Below are positions 24,805 through 33,630 of a stretch of 64,000 nucleotides of DNA, in pieces. This DNA comes from Gammaproteobacteria bacterium (lineage in GTDB: Bacteria > Pseudomonadota > Gammaproteobacteria > Burkholderiales > Burkholderiaceae_C), in the NCBI GenBank assembly GCA_018828125.1, contig JAHJWB010000006.1, positions 124,001-188,000 on the forward strand, read 5' to 3'. The notes beneath the pieces were generated by a model, which was not told the DNA's origin, did no database searches, and was given only the letters and a program-made list of their open reading frames with translations. The translations under genes and the position numbers were made by a program. Every line of letters begins with the position of its first letter. The stretch's first letter is position 1.

Positions 24805-26253
24805 TTACGCCGGTGGACGCGCTGGCACACGAGACGCCGGGTGCATCGGGCTGGACCGGCCGGGCGTGCCTGCCAGTTGGCACGGGTTGGGTCCGGGCAG
24901 TGGGGTCACCACACTGGCAACAACTTTCGCCTGCAGATTGGCGGAAGGCGCTTGGGCACCTGCGACAGCGGTCTCGGCCGGTGACGCAGCGGGTGCCGCT
25001 GCCACCGCAGCGCGCGGCGCAGCCCCGTCAACGACCGGGCCCTGGGTTGCGGGCCCAGAGGCTGCACGCGCTGCGGGCCCGGAACCGTTGCTGCCTGTCG
25101 CACCCAGTTCGACCACCCGCACGGCAGTTCCGTCGCGCTGAATGCGCTGCTGGCCCGCCGCGACCACTAGGTCGCCAGTGCTCAACCCGCTCACCACTTC
25201 TACAAAACCCGGCATGCGGGCACCCAGAGTGACGGGGGTGCGCTGGGTTACGCGTGTGCCAGGCTCCTTGCCATCCACAATTTTCAGCACATAGGGGCTG
25301 GCGCCATCGGGCACCACAGCCTCTTCGGGAATCACGCGGGCGTCACTGCGCTCGGAAAACACGGCAGTGACGCGGGCAAACATGCCCGGGCGCAGTTGCA
25401 TGCGGCGATTGTCAATACAGCCGCGCACGACAACGGCACGGCCGTCTGCATCGATCTGGGGATTGATGGCCTGCACCACGGCGGGGTACCGCACGCCCGG
25501 CAGCGCGTCAAACGTGACCTGGGCGGTTTGCCCAGTGCGAATCTTGCTCTGCAAGCGCTCTGGAAGTCGGAAGTCGATGTACACGGCGTCCAGGTCTTCA
25601 ACGTTGACGATGTCTGCGCCGTCTTTCAGGTAGTCACCCACGTTCACACCGCGAATGCCGGCAATACCATCAAACGGCGCCACGATCTTGAGCCGAGACG
25701 CTGTGGCCTGCGCCAGCGCCAGCTTGGCTTGCGCGACTTGCATGTTGGCAGCGCTTTCATCGACCGAACGCTGGCTGATGAAGCCCTGGGCCACCAGCTC
25801 CTGGTTGCGTTTGTGGTTGGCCTTGGCAATGGACAACTCGGCCTGGCTTTGCTGGACTTGGGCGCGCGGCAACTGGTCGTCAAACTGCACCAGCACCTGC
25901 CCGCGCCGCACCCGCTCGCCATCGCGGAAATTGAGCTGCGTGATGCGCCCGCTGACCTCGGGGCGCAGCACCACACTCTGGCGAGACCGCAGGCTGCCCA
26001 CGGCTTCGGCATCGTCGCGCAGCGCCATCTGCTTGACGGCGACCACCTCCACCGCCACGGGCCGACCCGCGCCGCCCGTGCCACCTGAAGGACCGCCTCG
26101 CGCCGGACCACCCGCAGAGGGACCACTGCCAGCCGCCCCGCTAGACGCTTCCGTTCGAGGCGCCTGGCCAGGTTTTTGGAGCCACCAAGCAGCACCGGAT
26201 GCGGCAGCAATGCCGATGACCGCGAAAACGATGTAACTGTTCTTGGACGCCAT
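24805..26253 (-). CDS. RND efflux periplasmic adaptor subunit
   Basis: Membrane fusion protein of 482 residues that links the RND permease to an outer-membrane channel. An N-terminal membrane anchor (SYIVFAVIGIAAASGAAWWL) is followed by a Gly/Ala/Pro-rich linker. Then come the lipoyl half-motifs (GRITQLNFRDGERVRRGQVLVQFDD and LKIVAPFDGIAGIRGVNVGDYL), an alpha-helical hairpin between them, the beta-barrel domain, and a low-complexity Ala/Pro tail of about 90 residues, unusually long for the family. ATG 26253 is preferred to the longer frame because it places the anchor at the N-terminus. Confidence 0.93.
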   Translation of the reverse strand: MASKNSYIVFAVIGIAAASGAAWWLQKPGQAPRTEASSGAAGSGPSAGGPARGGPSGGTGGAGRPVAVEVVAVKQMALRDDAEAVGSLRSRQSVVLRPEVSGRITQLNFRDGERVRRGQVLVQFDDQLPRAQVQQSQAELSIAKANHKRNQELVAQGFISQRSVDESAANMQVAQAKLALAQATASRLKIVAPFDGIAGIRGVNVGDYLKDGADIVNVEDLDAVYIDFRLPERLQSKIRTGQTAQVTFDALPGVRYPAVVQAINPQIDADGRAVVVRGCIDNRRMQLRPGMFARVTAVFSERSDARVIPEEAVVPDGASPYVLKIVDGKEPGTRVTQRTPVTLGARMPGFVEVVSGLSTGDLVVAAGQQRIQRDGTAVRVVELGATGSNGSGPAARAASGPATQGPVVDGAAPRAAVAAAPAASPAETAVAGAQAPSANLQAKVVASVVTPLPGPNPCQLAGTPGRSSPMHPASRVPARPPA

Positions 26254-26398
26254 GGATCGGTGAAACCGGTGGGGTGGAAAGGCAATCAGCCAATGTATCA
26301 GTGTGTGTCTAGTGCTGCAGCCCCCCCCGGGCCAAGACCCCAGGGCCAATCGCGCAGGTTCTGCGGGGCTTTTACGCAGGCTTTACATGTCGGGTCGT

Positions 26399-26420
26399 AA
26401 AAAAGGCTCCTTTCGGAGCC
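26399..26420 (-). terminator. Rho-independent terminator downstream of rnhA
   Basis: Read on the minus strand: GGCTCC-GAAA-GGAGCC followed by six Ts. It lies 55 bases after the rnhA stop. Confidence 0.9.
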
Positions 26421-26474
26421 CTTGTGTCGAGTTACGCGCAGCGCCCGGTATGGCAAAGCGCAGCAAGCTTGGTA

Positions 26475-26924
26475 TTAAGCCCTGCCCAAAGCCTTGTCGA
26501 CGCCCTTGTTGGCCAGTCCATCAGCGCGCTCGTTGCCAGGGTCGCCCGAGTGCCCCTTCACCCAGCGCCACTCGATGCGGTGCCCGCCCGTGCTGACGAG
26601 CGCGTCCAGGCGCTGCCACAACTCCACATTTTTCACCGGCTGCTTGGATGCCGTCTTCCAGCCCCTGGCTTTCCAGCCATGAATCCATTCGGTGATGCCC
26701 TTGCGCACATATTCGCTGTCAAGGTACAGCGTGACTGCGCACGGCCTTTTGAGCGCAGAGAGTGCCTCGATCACCGCCAACAACTCCATGCGGTTGTTGG
26801 TCGTGCCCAGCTCTCCGCCAAACAGTTCTTTTTCGGTGGGGCCCGAGCGCAGCAGCACCCCCCAACCGCCGGGGCCTGGGTTGCCCTTGCAGGCGCCATC
26901 GGTATATATCTCGACCTGATTCAA
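26475..26924 (-). CDS. rnhA: Ribonuclease HI
   Basis: Endonuclease of 149 residues that cuts the RNA strand of RNA-DNA hybrids. The four catalytic acidic residues of the family are visible: Asp in [17 protein letters not shown], Glu in [13 protein letters not shown], Asp in [12 protein letters not shown] and Asp in [10 protein letters not shown]. The basic protrusion [15 protein letters not shown] is present. Length is the same as typical rnhA products. It is downstream of the methyltransferase gene in the same orientation, an order common in proteobacteria (gloB divergent, methyltransferase, rnhA, often followed by dnaQ; dnaQ is absent here). Confidence 0.97.
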   Translation of the reverse strand: MNQVEIYTDGACKGNPGPGGWGVLLRSGPTEKELFGGELGTTNNRMELLAVIEALSALKRPCAVTLYLDSEYVRKGITEWIHGWKARGWKTASKQPVKNVELWQRLDALVSTGGHRIEWRWVKGHSGDPGNERADGLANKGVDKALGRA

Positions 26925-27007
26925 TCTGTGTTCCTGTCCATAGGTTCATGGGGGCGTGGCAATGCGGGCAGTTGGCTTGTTGGCCGCTCGCCGTAGCATC
27001 CGCACCT

Positions 27008-27853
27008 TCACCCGCTTGTCTGTTTGGCAGCGGTGGAAAGGCCCTCTCCGACAGCATGGGCGCGGTTGGCAACGGGCACCGAGGCCGCAGCGCGCTGGCG
27101 CTGGGTGCGCCATGCGGGCTCCAGCAAACGCATGCCATGCACCCGTTTTACCGCTACCAAAAAATACGCAGCGCCAAAGATGGGCCACCACTTTTCACCC
27201 AAAGGGTCCATCCAGCCAAAGCGATCCAGCCACTGGGTGCTGCTCACCGCTGGACGATAACAGCCAAACTGCGCCGACTCGACCTCGAAGCTCAAAAGCC
27301 GCAGCCAGTCGCGCAGGCGGCGATAGCCAATGAATTCGCCGACATCAGGCAAATACAGCGTTCCTTTGCCCAAACGCTGGTATAGCCGCGCGCGCCGCTG
27401 GCGCAAGCCCCACAGGCTGGCGGGGTTCAGGCCGCTGATGACCACGCGCCCTTCAGGCACCAGCACGCGTTCGACTTCGCGCAGCGCGGCGTGGGGATCT
27501 ATGCTCAGCTCCAGGGTGTGGGGCAAGACCAGAAGATCCAGGCTTGCCTCCGGGAAGGGCAAAGCCACAGGTTCGGTCAGTAGATCCACGGCACGGCGCT
27601 GCACCGTAGCGTCGCCACTACCGGTCTGCAGAAAGGCAATCGAGCCATCCACCGCTTCTTGGCCCAAGGCCAGCCATTGGTGGGGCATGCGGTTGGCGCG
27701 AAGGCCGTCCAGCAGCGGCATCCCCAGCTGCAGGCTGTGGTAGCCAAAGATGTCGGCCACCGCTTCATCGAAGCGCTCCTGCTCCCACGCGAGGAGGTAG
27801 CGGCCCGGTGGAGAGTCGAACCAGTGGTGCAAACCTATAATTTGATCGCTCAT
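27008..27853 (-). CDS. Class I SAM-dependent methyltransferase-like protein
   Basis: Protein of 281 residues with the C-terminal half of a class I methyltransferase: LDLLVLPHTLELSIDPHAALREVERVLVPEGRVVISGLNPASLWG, of which the LVLPHTLELS and VPEGRVVISG parts are the strand 4 and 5 motifs. The glycine-rich SAM loop expected near the N-terminus is not evident (DIFGYHSLQLGMPLLDGL takes its place), a known feature of this gloB-linked group. The role is unknown. ATG 27853 overlaps the divergent gloB ATG (27852) by two bases, so either start deserves checking; there is no strong ribosome site before this one. Confidence 0.8.
   Translation of the reverse strand: MSDQIIGLHHWFDSPPGRYLLAWEQERFDEAVADIFGYHSLQLGMPLLDGLRANRMPHQWLALGQEAVDGSIAFLQTGSGDATVQRRAVDLLTEPVALPFPEASLDLLVLPHTLELSIDPHAALREVERVLVPEGRVVISGLNPASLWGLRQRRARLYQRLGKGTLYLPDVGEFIGYRRLRDWLRLLSFEVESAQFGCYRPAVSSTQWLDRFGWMDPLGEKWWPIFGAAYFLVAVKRVHGMRLLEPAWRTQRQRAAASVPVANRAHAVGEGLSTAAKQTSG
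27836..27841 (+). promoter_or_regulatory. -10 element TATAAT directly before gloB
   Basis: A perfect TATAAT ends ten bases before the gloB ATG, so transcription should start within about three bases of the start codon. The -35 region is weak and no ribosome-binding site is present, which fits a leaderless or near-leaderless mRNA. Confidence 0.55.
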
Positions 27854-28628
27854 GAACTTGCTGCCACTGCCCGCCTTTACCGACAACTACATCTGGATGC
27901 TGCACGACGGCCACCAGGCAATCGTCGTAGACCCGGGGGATTCTGCGCCTGTGTTGCAGACACTTAAGGACCTGCAACTCACGCTGCAAGCCATTCTAGT
28001 CACGCACCACCACGCCGATCATGTCGGTGGCGTGGACGCCTTGCGCGATGCCACCGGGGCCACGGTCTACGGCCCGGCGCGCGAACACATTCCCGAGCCG
28101 CTGGTGCGCTTGACCCAGGGTGACGTGGTACAGGTTTTGGGCCTGCGTTTTGAGACCATCGACGTGCCAGGGCACACCGCAGGCCACATCGCCTACTACT
28201 GCCCCGAGATGGATGGCGCGCCGTTGCTGTTCTGTGGCGACACCCTGTTTTCCGGGGGCTGTGGGCGGCTTTTTGAAGGCACACCGGCACAAATGCTCGA
28301 TTCGCTCGATCAGCTTGCGGCCTTGCCCGCAAACACACGTGTGTGCTGCACCCATGAGTACACGTTGTCCAATCTGAAATTTGCGCGGGCGGTGGAACCC
28401 GGCAACTCCGCGTTGCTCCATTACAGCAGCCAGTGCGAAGCACTGCGTGCGCAAAACCTGCCTACGCTGCCTTCTCAGATGGCGCTCGAACAAGAGATCA
28501 ACCCTTTCCTGCGCGTGCGCCAGACCGCGGTGGCCCAGGCCGCCCAGGGCTATGACGCGCGGGTACATCAAGACGACGCAGTGGCGGTATTGGCCGCGCT
28601 GCGCCAATGGAAAAACGAGTTTCGATGA
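27852..28628 (+). CDS. gloB: Hydroxyacylglutathione hydrolase (glyoxalase II)
   Basis: Metallo-beta-lactamase-fold hydrolase of 258 residues that splits S-lactoylglutathione to lactate and glutathione in methylglyoxal detoxification. The metal-binding motif THHHADHVGG is near residue 53; further ligands are in VPGHTAGHIAYY, FCGDTLFSGGCGR and CCTHEYTLSNLKFA. The glutathione-binding C-terminal region (NPFLRV) is present, and length is normal. The gene starts in a two-base overlap with the divergent methyltransferase start, and its stop overlaps the mltD start codon (ATGA), implying translational coupling. Confidence 0.96.
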   Translation: MNLLPLPAFTDNYIWMLHDGHQAIVVDPGDSAPVLQTLKDLQLTLQAILVTHHHADHVGGVDALRDATGATVYGPAREHIPEPLVRLTQGDVVQVLGLRFETIDVPGHTAGHIAYYCPEMDGAPLLFCGDTLFSGGCGRLFEGTPAQMLDSLDQLAALPANTRVCCTHEYTLSNLKFARAVEPGNSALLHYSSQCEALRAQNLPTLPSQMALEQEINPFLRVRQTAVAQAAQGYDARVHQDDAVAVLAALRQWKNEFR

Positions 28629-30145
28629 AAATTTTGAACATCGCCTGCCTGGCCGGTGCACTCTGGCTCACAGGTTGCGCCACCACCGGGCCTTCGCAGA
28701 CCGACACAGCGGGCACCACCGCACCGGCAAGCCCCAGTACCCCATCACCACAAGCCCCTCATATACCGGTCTACCCCAATGGCCCGCTTCAGCCTATCGC
28801 GTTGGCGCAGGCGTCGGGTGGCGAGGTGGCGTCGTTGTCTACACCTGCAGATCTGTGGGACCGCATCCGCCGGGGCTTTGCAATGCCGGACTTGCAGCAC
28901 GAGCTCGTGCAGGACCGTGAGCAGTGGTATGCCACGCGCCCCGACTATATGCAGCGCATGACGGAGCGATCCAGCAAATACCTGTTTCACATCGTTGAAG
29001 AGCTGGAGCGCCGTGGCATGCCCACCGAATTGGCGCTGCTGCCCTATATCGAAAGTGCGTTCAACCCACAGGCAGTCTCCAGCGCCAAGGCCGCAGGCAT
29101 GTGGCAGTTCATGCCCGCTACCGGAACGTACTTCGACTTGAAGCAAAACGCATTCCGCGACGACCGCCGCGACGTGCTGGCGTCCACCCGCGCTGCGCTG
29201 GACTATCTGCAAAAGCTGTACGGAATGTTTGGCGACTGGCACCTGGCTCTGGCCGCCTACAACTGGGGTGAAGGCAGCGTAGGCCGGGCCATTGCGCGCA
29301 ACCAGAAGTTGGGGCTGGGCACCAGCTACAACGAACTGACCATGCCCGCTGAAACGCGCATGTATGTGCCCAAGCTGCAGGCTGTGAAGAACATCGTGGC
29401 CAACCCCGATGCGTTCAAGACCGAGTTACCGCTGATCGAAAACCACCCTTACTTCCAGACGGTGGACATCACCCACGACATCGATGTGGAACTGGTCGCC
29501 ACCTTGGCCGACATTCGGGAAGCTGATTTTCGCGCGCTCAACCCATCGTTTAACCGACCGGTGATTTTTGCCGCTGGAACTCCCCAGATCCTGCTGCCCT
29601 GGGACAACGCCAAGGTGTTTCGCCGCAACTTGGAAGCCCGCAAGGAAGGCCAGTACGCCAGCTGGACGGTCTGGTCGGTACCTTCGACCATGAGTGTCTC
29701 AGAGGCCGCCCAGCGCGCAGGGATCAGTGAGAACGATCTTCGCAAGGTCAATGACATCCCGCCTCGCATGCTGATCAAGGCAGGCTCTGCCCTGATGGTG
29801 CCAAGGTCGACCACCACGCGGCAGGACGTATCGTCGCACCTGGCAGACAACGGGCAGCTAGCGTTCACACCAGAGGTCGTGACCCGCCGCACGACCGTGC
29901 GCGCTGGCAAGGGCGAAACGGTGGCCAGCATTGCCCGGCGCTACAAGCTGGCTGCTGGAAATGTGGCCGACTGGAACGATGTGCGCGCCAATGCGGCGTT
30001 TAAAGCAGGCCAGCAAGTCGTGGTGTATCTGCCGGTACGCCCACCACAGGCACGCCGCTCCGCATCGCGGACCACGACCAGTAGCAAGCGCCCCGTGGCG
30101 CAAGTGCGCAAGGGCGGGACGCCGTCGAAGGTCAAGCGGCGCTGA
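28625..30145 (+). CDS. mltD: Membrane-bound lytic murein transglycosylase D
   Basis: Lipoprotein of 506 residues that cleaves peptidoglycan glycan strands. The signal peptide ends in the lipobox LTGC. The SLT catalytic domain (about 120-270) has the catalytic Glu in LLPYIESAFNPQAVSSAKAAGMWQF and the conserved WHLALAAYNWGEGSVGRAI, here given in two parts. Two LysM-like peptidoglycan-binding stretches follow (about 345-400 and 430-480), the second reading TVRAGKGETVASIARRYKL. The C-terminus is basic and Ser/Arg-rich. It is coupled to gloB by ATGA overlap, a common arrangement. Confidence 0.95.
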   Translation: MKILNIACLAGALWLTGCATTGPSQTDTAGTTAPASPSTPSPQAPHIPVYPNGPLQPIALAQASGGEVASLSTPADLWDRIRRGFAMPDLQHELVQDREQWYATRPDYMQRMTERSSKYLFHIVEELERRGMPTELALLPYIESAFNPQAVSSAKAAGMWQFMPATGTYFDLKQNAFRDDRRDVLASTRAALDYLQKLYGMFGDWHLALAAYNWGEGSVGRAIARNQKLGLGTSYNELTMPAETRMYVPKLQAVKNIVANPDAFKTELPLIENHPYFQTVDITHDIDVELVATLADIREADFRALNPSFNRPVIFAAGTPQILLPWDNAKVFRRNLEARKEGQYASWTVWSVPSTMSVSEAAQRAGISENDLRKVNDIPPRMLIKAGSALMVPRSTTTRQDVSSHLADNGQLAFTPEVVTRRTTVRAGKGETVASIARRYKLAAGNVADWNDVRANAAFKAGQQVVVYLPVRPPQARRSASRTTTSSKRPVAQVRKGGTPSKVKRR

Positions 30146-30160
30146 GGCGTCGGCAGGCGA

Positions 30161-30313
30161 TCACAATTTCAACGAGCTCATCCCCATCAGCCCCAGAACG
30201 CCCATGACGATGAGATAAATCGCCACGATGAAATTGAGCAGGCGCGGCATGATCAGAATGAGAATGCCCGCGATCAAAGAGACAAGTGGGCCAATACTGA
30301 GAGAGAGCGACAT
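30161..30313 (-). CDS. DUF3096 family small membrane protein
   Basis: Fifty-residue protein almost entirely hydrophobic, with two membrane helices: SIGPLVSLIAGILILIMP and LLNFIVAIYLIVMGVLGLMG, joined by a short basic turn (RLLN). This matches the small DUF3096 family, whose function is not known. An AAGGA ribosome site lies before the ATG (read on the minus strand). It is convergent with mltD, 15 bases between the stops. The 157 bases upstream to the binding-protein gene hold nothing recognisable. Confidence 0.85.
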   Translation of the reverse strand: MSLSLSIGPLVSLIAGILILIMPRLLNFIVAIYLIVMGVLGLMGMSSLKL

Positions 30314-30470
30314 GGAGTAATCCTTGTTGAAGAAGAGATGGTGGGGTGTTGGTTTGTCAATATGCCGAGGCTAAGGCATACCAAGCGCTGGCCAATGTAA
30401 GCCATTGCCCCGACCGAAAAGCAGCAGAGCGAAAACCGCTGCAGCGCTATCAGCTTTCCTCTGCGTCGCC

Positions 30471-31523
30471 TTAGACGTTGTACTTCTGGCGAGCCTTGCG
30501 CACAAATTCGTCGGTGTAGGTGCGCGCCAGCTCCACCTTGGTATCTGCAAGCTCCGGGTAGGCGCGCGAGAGTACCCGCAAGGCGGTGGCCGCACCGTCT
30601 TCGGGCATCAAGCCATTGGGGGAATAGGTTTCGCGCACACGGCCGAAGGCAGCCAGATACAGCCCGCGATCGCCCATCAAGAAACTGGCTGGCACGGCCT
30701 TCACCAGATCTGCCGGGGCCGCCGTCTGCAGCCACTTGAGCGCATGCACGACCCCATTGGCCAATGCCTGGACCTGCGCTGGCTGCTTTTGTATGAATGC
30801 CTGGGGCGCATACAGACAGCTCGCCGGCAAGTTGCCCCCCAATATGTCTTGCGCTGCCTTGAGCGACCGAAGGTCTCCCACGATGCGCATGTCGGCCTTT
30901 TGCTCCAGCAGCGTCATGATGGGGTCCGCATGGCAAAGCCCATGCACTTGGCCGGAGCGCAAGGCGTTCATCGCTGCGGTGCCCGAGCCGACGCCCACAA
31001 ACGTCACATCACGGGGACCGATGCCGGCGCGGGCCAGCAGCAGCGCCGCAGCCAGATGGGTAGACGACCCGACCGATGACACCCCCACGCGGCGCCCCGC
31101 CAGATCTCCCAGATCTTTGTATCCAGGCAGGGCCCGCATCGACACACCCAGCGCCAGTTGAGGCGCACGACCCTGCACCACCAGCGACCGGTATGAAAGC
31201 CCCTTTGCCTGCTGCCGGAGGGTGTGCTCAAAGGCCCCTGAGCACACATCGGCCATGCCCTCTTGCACCGCCTGCAATGCCAAGGCACCGGCAGAAAAAT
31301 CGCGCACCGTGACCTCCAACCCCTCCGCCCGAAAGTACCCCAGGTGGTCCGCCAGGGCCAAAGGCAGGTGGTACAGCACCCCTTGCCCTCCCACCGCAAT
31401 GGTGACGCGACCCAGCGCTGTTGGACTGCTGGCTTGTGCCATCAGTCCAGGCGCGCACACCGAAGCTGCCGACACGGCAGACAGGGTGGCAAACGCACGG
31501 CGGGTGAGCAGAGGAGATGGCAC
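30471..31523 (-). CDS. ABC transporter substrate-binding protein (SsuA/NMT1-like)
   Basis: Periplasmic binding protein of 350 residues from the family that serves nitrate, taurine, aliphatic sulfonate or thiamine-precursor transporters. The N-terminus LTRRAFATLSAVSAASVCAP resembles a Tat signal (twin Arg). The mature part has the typical opening VTIAVGGQGVLYHLPLALADHLGYF, here YFRAEGLEV follows, and later DLAGRRVGVSSVGSSTHLAA. No ATPase or permease gene is adjacent, so it is an orphan: it may work with a transporter elsewhere or be a sensor component. The ligand cannot be inferred. Confidence 0.88.
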   Translation of the reverse strand: MPSPLLTRRAFATLSAVSAASVCAPGLMAQASSPTALGRVTIAVGGQGVLYHLPLALADHLGYFRAEGLEVTVRDFSAGALALQAVQEGMADVCSGAFEHTLRQQAKGLSYRSLVVQGRAPQLALGVSMRALPGYKDLGDLAGRRVGVSSVGSSTHLAAALLLARAGIGPRDVTFVGVGSGTAAMNALRSGQVHGLCHADPIMTLLEQKADMRIVGDLRSLKAAQDILGGNLPASCLYAPQAFIQKQPAQVQALANGVVHALKWLQTAAPADLVKAVPASFLMGDRGLYLAAFGRVRETYSPNGLMPEDGAATALRVLSRAYPELADTKVELARTYTDEFVRKARQKYNV

Positions 31524-31581
31524 GGATCAGAGGAAGAGAAAAGGCAGATGCTGCATTGCAACAATCGTGCCTCAATGCAAG

Positions 31582-31615
31582 GAAACCCGCATCAGGGAGA
31601 GCCCCCGCGGGTTTC
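31582..31615. other. Inverted repeat between binding-protein and MAPEG genes
   Basis: GAAACCCGC (31582-31590) pairs perfectly with GCGGGTTTC (31607-31615) across a 16-base loop. No T run follows on either side, so it is a weak terminator candidate for the MAPEG transcript or simply a hairpin. Confidence 0.4.
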
Positions 31616-31703
31616 TACGTACCTTGACTTTGAGCAACGCGGCTGCCGCCTGCAGCGTGACACACTACGGCTTCGCGAGGGTCACCCCTGTGTCGCTAGT
31701 GCG

Positions 31704-32129
31704 TCAGCGGTAACCGATGAACAGGATGGCGATGTTGACCAGAAACGCACCTGCCCACAATGCGCTGCGCGCCGTAGGCATGTCGGACACGTACATCATG
31801 ATGTAGAAGATGCGCAACATGACGTACAAAAATGCCAGGATGTCCAAAAGTGTCTGCCCTGCTCCCAGCAAGTGCGCAATGATCACCGCGCCGATAAAAA
31901 ACGGCAGCGCTTCAAAACTATTGGCCTGCGCCGCATTGGCGCGCGCGTGCCAGTCGGTCTGCTGCGCCATCCAGGCGCGCGGGTTGTGGTTGTCAAAACC
32001 GCCGTTCTTGCGGGGCTTGCCGAAGCTGCCGCTTTTGGCCAGCCAGGCGCAAACAATGGGTAGCAGTGCGGCGATCAGAACGCACCAGTAGGCCACCGTA
32101 AACCGTGCGACATGCATGGTGGTATTCAT
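31704..32129 (-). CDS. MAPEG family membrane protein
   Basis: Integral membrane protein of 141 residues with four hydrophobic segments. It matches the bacterial MAPEG group (membrane-associated proteins in eicosanoid and glutathione metabolism) by RANAAQANSFEALPFFIGAV and ILAFLYVMLRIFYIMMYVSD. Eukaryotic members are glutathione transferases or leukotriene-pathway proteins; the bacterial reaction is not established. Interspersed repeat copy E abuts the start codon, so the ribosome-binding region (AAAAGG on the minus strand) is part of the repeat. Confidence 0.87.
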   Translation of the reverse strand: MNTTMHVARFTVAYWCVLIAALLPIVCAWLAKSGSFGKPRKNGGFDNHNPRAWMAQQTDWHARANAAQANSFEALPFFIGAVIIAHLLGAGQTLLDILAFLYVMLRIFYIMMYVSDMPTARSALWAGAFLVNIAILFIGYR

Positions 32130-32188
32130 ATTTCAAGCCTTTTAGGGCTCTAGCGCTTGATATACAAGCGCTAGTAGCTATTAATTTG
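32129..32188 (+). repeat. Interspersed palindromic repeat, copy E
   Basis: ATTTCAAGCC-TTTTAGGGC-TCTAGCGCTTGATA-TACAAGCGCTAGTAGCTATT. It abuts the MAPEG start codon and separates that gene from recR. Confidence 0.9.
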
Positions 32189-32243
32189 GGAGTATTCTAC
32201 CCACAGAGGTGAAATCGGCTGCGCACTGCAGGACATCTAAGAG

Positions 32244-32834
32244 TTAACGACGATCCACCAGCGCATGGGCGATCGTACCCAGGTCCACGTACTCCAACTC
32301 ACTGCCCACCGGCACACCGCGTGCCAGCCGCGTGACATGCAGGCCTCGGCTCTTGAGCGCCTCGCTGATCACATGGGCCGTGGCCTCGCCCTCGGCATTG
32401 AAGTTGGTGGCCAGAATCACTTCCTGCACCTCGCCGCTGGTGGCCCGCTCCATGAGCTTTTGCAGGCCAATTTCCTTGGGGCCAATGCCATCAAGCGGGC
32501 TCAGCCGCCCCATCAACACAAAATACAACCCCTTGAAAGCCCCTGTGCGCTCCAACGCCGACTGGTCCGCGGGGGTCTCCACCACACACAAACGCGTGGC
32601 ATCACGCTCCGGGTCCAGACAGGTGCTGCACACCTCGGCCTCGGTAAAGGTGTGGCACCGCGCGCAATGGTGCACGGTACCCACCGCCTCCCCCAGTGCT
32701 CGCGACAACGCCAACGCGCCTTCACGGTCATGCTGTAGCAAATGGAAGGCCATGCGCTGCGCTGACTTCACCCCCACCCCCGGCAGGCGGCGCAGCGCCT
32801 GGATCAAGACATCAAGGGAGTTGGTAGCGGACAT
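32244..32834 (-). CDS. recR: Recombination mediator RecR
   Basis: DNA-repair protein of 196 residues that, with RecO, loads RecA at gaps. Order of domains: an N-terminal helix-hairpin-helix ([20 protein letters not shown]), a four-cysteine zinc finger ([18 protein letters not shown]), a TOPRIM domain with [16 protein letters not shown], and the C-terminal Walker-like region [12 protein letters not shown]. Length is typical. It is in the usual block with ybaB and dnaX, all on the same strand, though a 239-base spacer holding repeat sequences separates it from ybaB. Confidence 0.97.
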   Translation of the reverse strand: MSATNSLDVLIQALRRLPGVGVKSAQRMAFHLLQHDREGALALSRALGEAVGTVHHCARCHTFTEAEVCSTCLDPERDATRLCVVETPADQSALERTGAFKGLYFVLMGRLSPLDGIGPKEIGLQKLMERATSGEVQEVILATNFNAEGEATAHVISEALKSRGLHVTRLARGVPVGSELEYVDLGTIAHALVDRR

Positions 32835-32880
32835 GGCTATGAAAACAATTGGGAAACTGAGGGAAATAGAAGCTCAAGAG

Positions 32881-32910
32881 CAGGCTTCGACAAGCTCAGC
32901 CCGAACGGTA
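32881..32910. repeat. Short repeat of the TTCGACAAGCTCAGCCCGAACGG type
   Basis: The sequence GCTTCGACAAGCTCAGCC followed by CGAACGG matches a short motif that I recall as recurring between genes in many proteobacteria. Only one copy is in the window, so the repeat nature rests on general knowledge. Confidence 0.55.
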
Positions 32911-32974
32911 GGAGGCCTTTCTGGCCTGCCGCCATTCACGCCCCAGCCTCAAGGGCGTAGCGAGCGGGATCAGC

Positions 32975-33066
32975 TGCTAGGCGGACGGAGCACAGGAACC
33001 GGAACGTACTTGAAGTACGTGAGGATTCCGAGCACCGCCCAACGACGCAGATGGCCCGCGCAGTAG
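32975..33066. other. Hairpin-rich spacer between recR and ybaB
   Basis: Contains the near-perfect palindrome CGTACTT-G-AAGTACG (33005-33019) inside a GC-rich stretch that ends CGCAGTAGCC. It has no ORF. It resembles dispersed sequences I recall in Comamonadaceae spacers, but only one copy is present here. Confidence 0.4.
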
Positions 33067-33073
33067 CCAACAG

Positions 33074-33406
33074 TCAGAAAGGGAATTTCATGCCGCCGGG
33101 GAGGCCTGGCATGCCTTGTGTAAGCTTGCCCATCTTCTCCGCCGAAGTCTCCTCGGCCTTGCGCACCGCCGCATTGAATGCCGCCGCCACCAGGTCTTCG
33201 AGCATGTCTTTGTCTTCCGCCAGCAAGCTGGGGTCGATGGTGATGCGCTTGACGTCGTGTTTGCACGTCATCACAACCTTCACCAGGCCCGCGCCCGACT
33301 CGCCTTCTACCTCGACAAAAGCCAGCTCGTCCTGCGCCTTCTTGAGGTTGTCCTGCATCGCCTGGGCTTGTTTCATGAGGCCGGCGAGTTGTCCTTTGTT
33401 GAACAT
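33074..33406 (-). CDS. YbaB/EbfC family nucleoid-associated protein
   Basis: Small DNA-binding protein of 110 residues. The family pattern is complete: [25 protein letters not shown] (first helix), the central strands [32 protein letters not shown], and the C-terminal helix [17 protein letters not shown], ending in the Gly/Pro/Met-rich tail LPGGMKFPF. It lies between dnaX and recR on the same strand, as in most bacteria. EbfC homologues bind DNA as dimers and affect gene expression and nucleoid structure. Confidence 0.95.
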   Translation of the reverse strand: MFNKGQLAGLMKQAQAMQDNLKKAQDELAFVEVEGESGAGLVKVVMTCKHDVKRITIDPSLLAEDKDMLEDLVAAAFNAAVRKAEETSAEKMGKLTQGMPGLPGGMKFPF

Positions 33407-33547
33407 GAATGTTTCCTTTGCTTTCTCTGGTTGATCGACTTCCCAAAAGGGGAAGGTTGAAATTCGGTATGAATCAATGATTCACAAGATTGTCGTACGT
33501 GCTGCCCACACCACTTCAAACGTGCGCGGCCCCCAATGCGTGCACCC

Positions 33548-33630
33548 GTGGAACTGGCTTTGCCAGGCCGCCGGGTGCGTCCCCCTCCCGCGCAGCGAGA
33601 GAGGGGGAAGATGCGAAGCATCTCAGGGGG
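33548..33630. repeat. Second interspersed element, copy 1
   Basis: Starts GTGGAACTGGCTTTGCC, contains a CCCCCTC/GAGGGGG inverted repeat, then GGAAGATGCGAAGCATCTCAG. It aligns with the spacer at 41835-41903. It lies between dnaX and ybaB. Confidence 0.65.

Noticed and set aside
22811-25141. A 776-codon plus-strand frame opposite the RND pump
   Set aside because: It is the shadow of the permease and adaptor genes; composition is His/Gln/Arg-rich, as expected of an antisense frame in GC-rich DNA.
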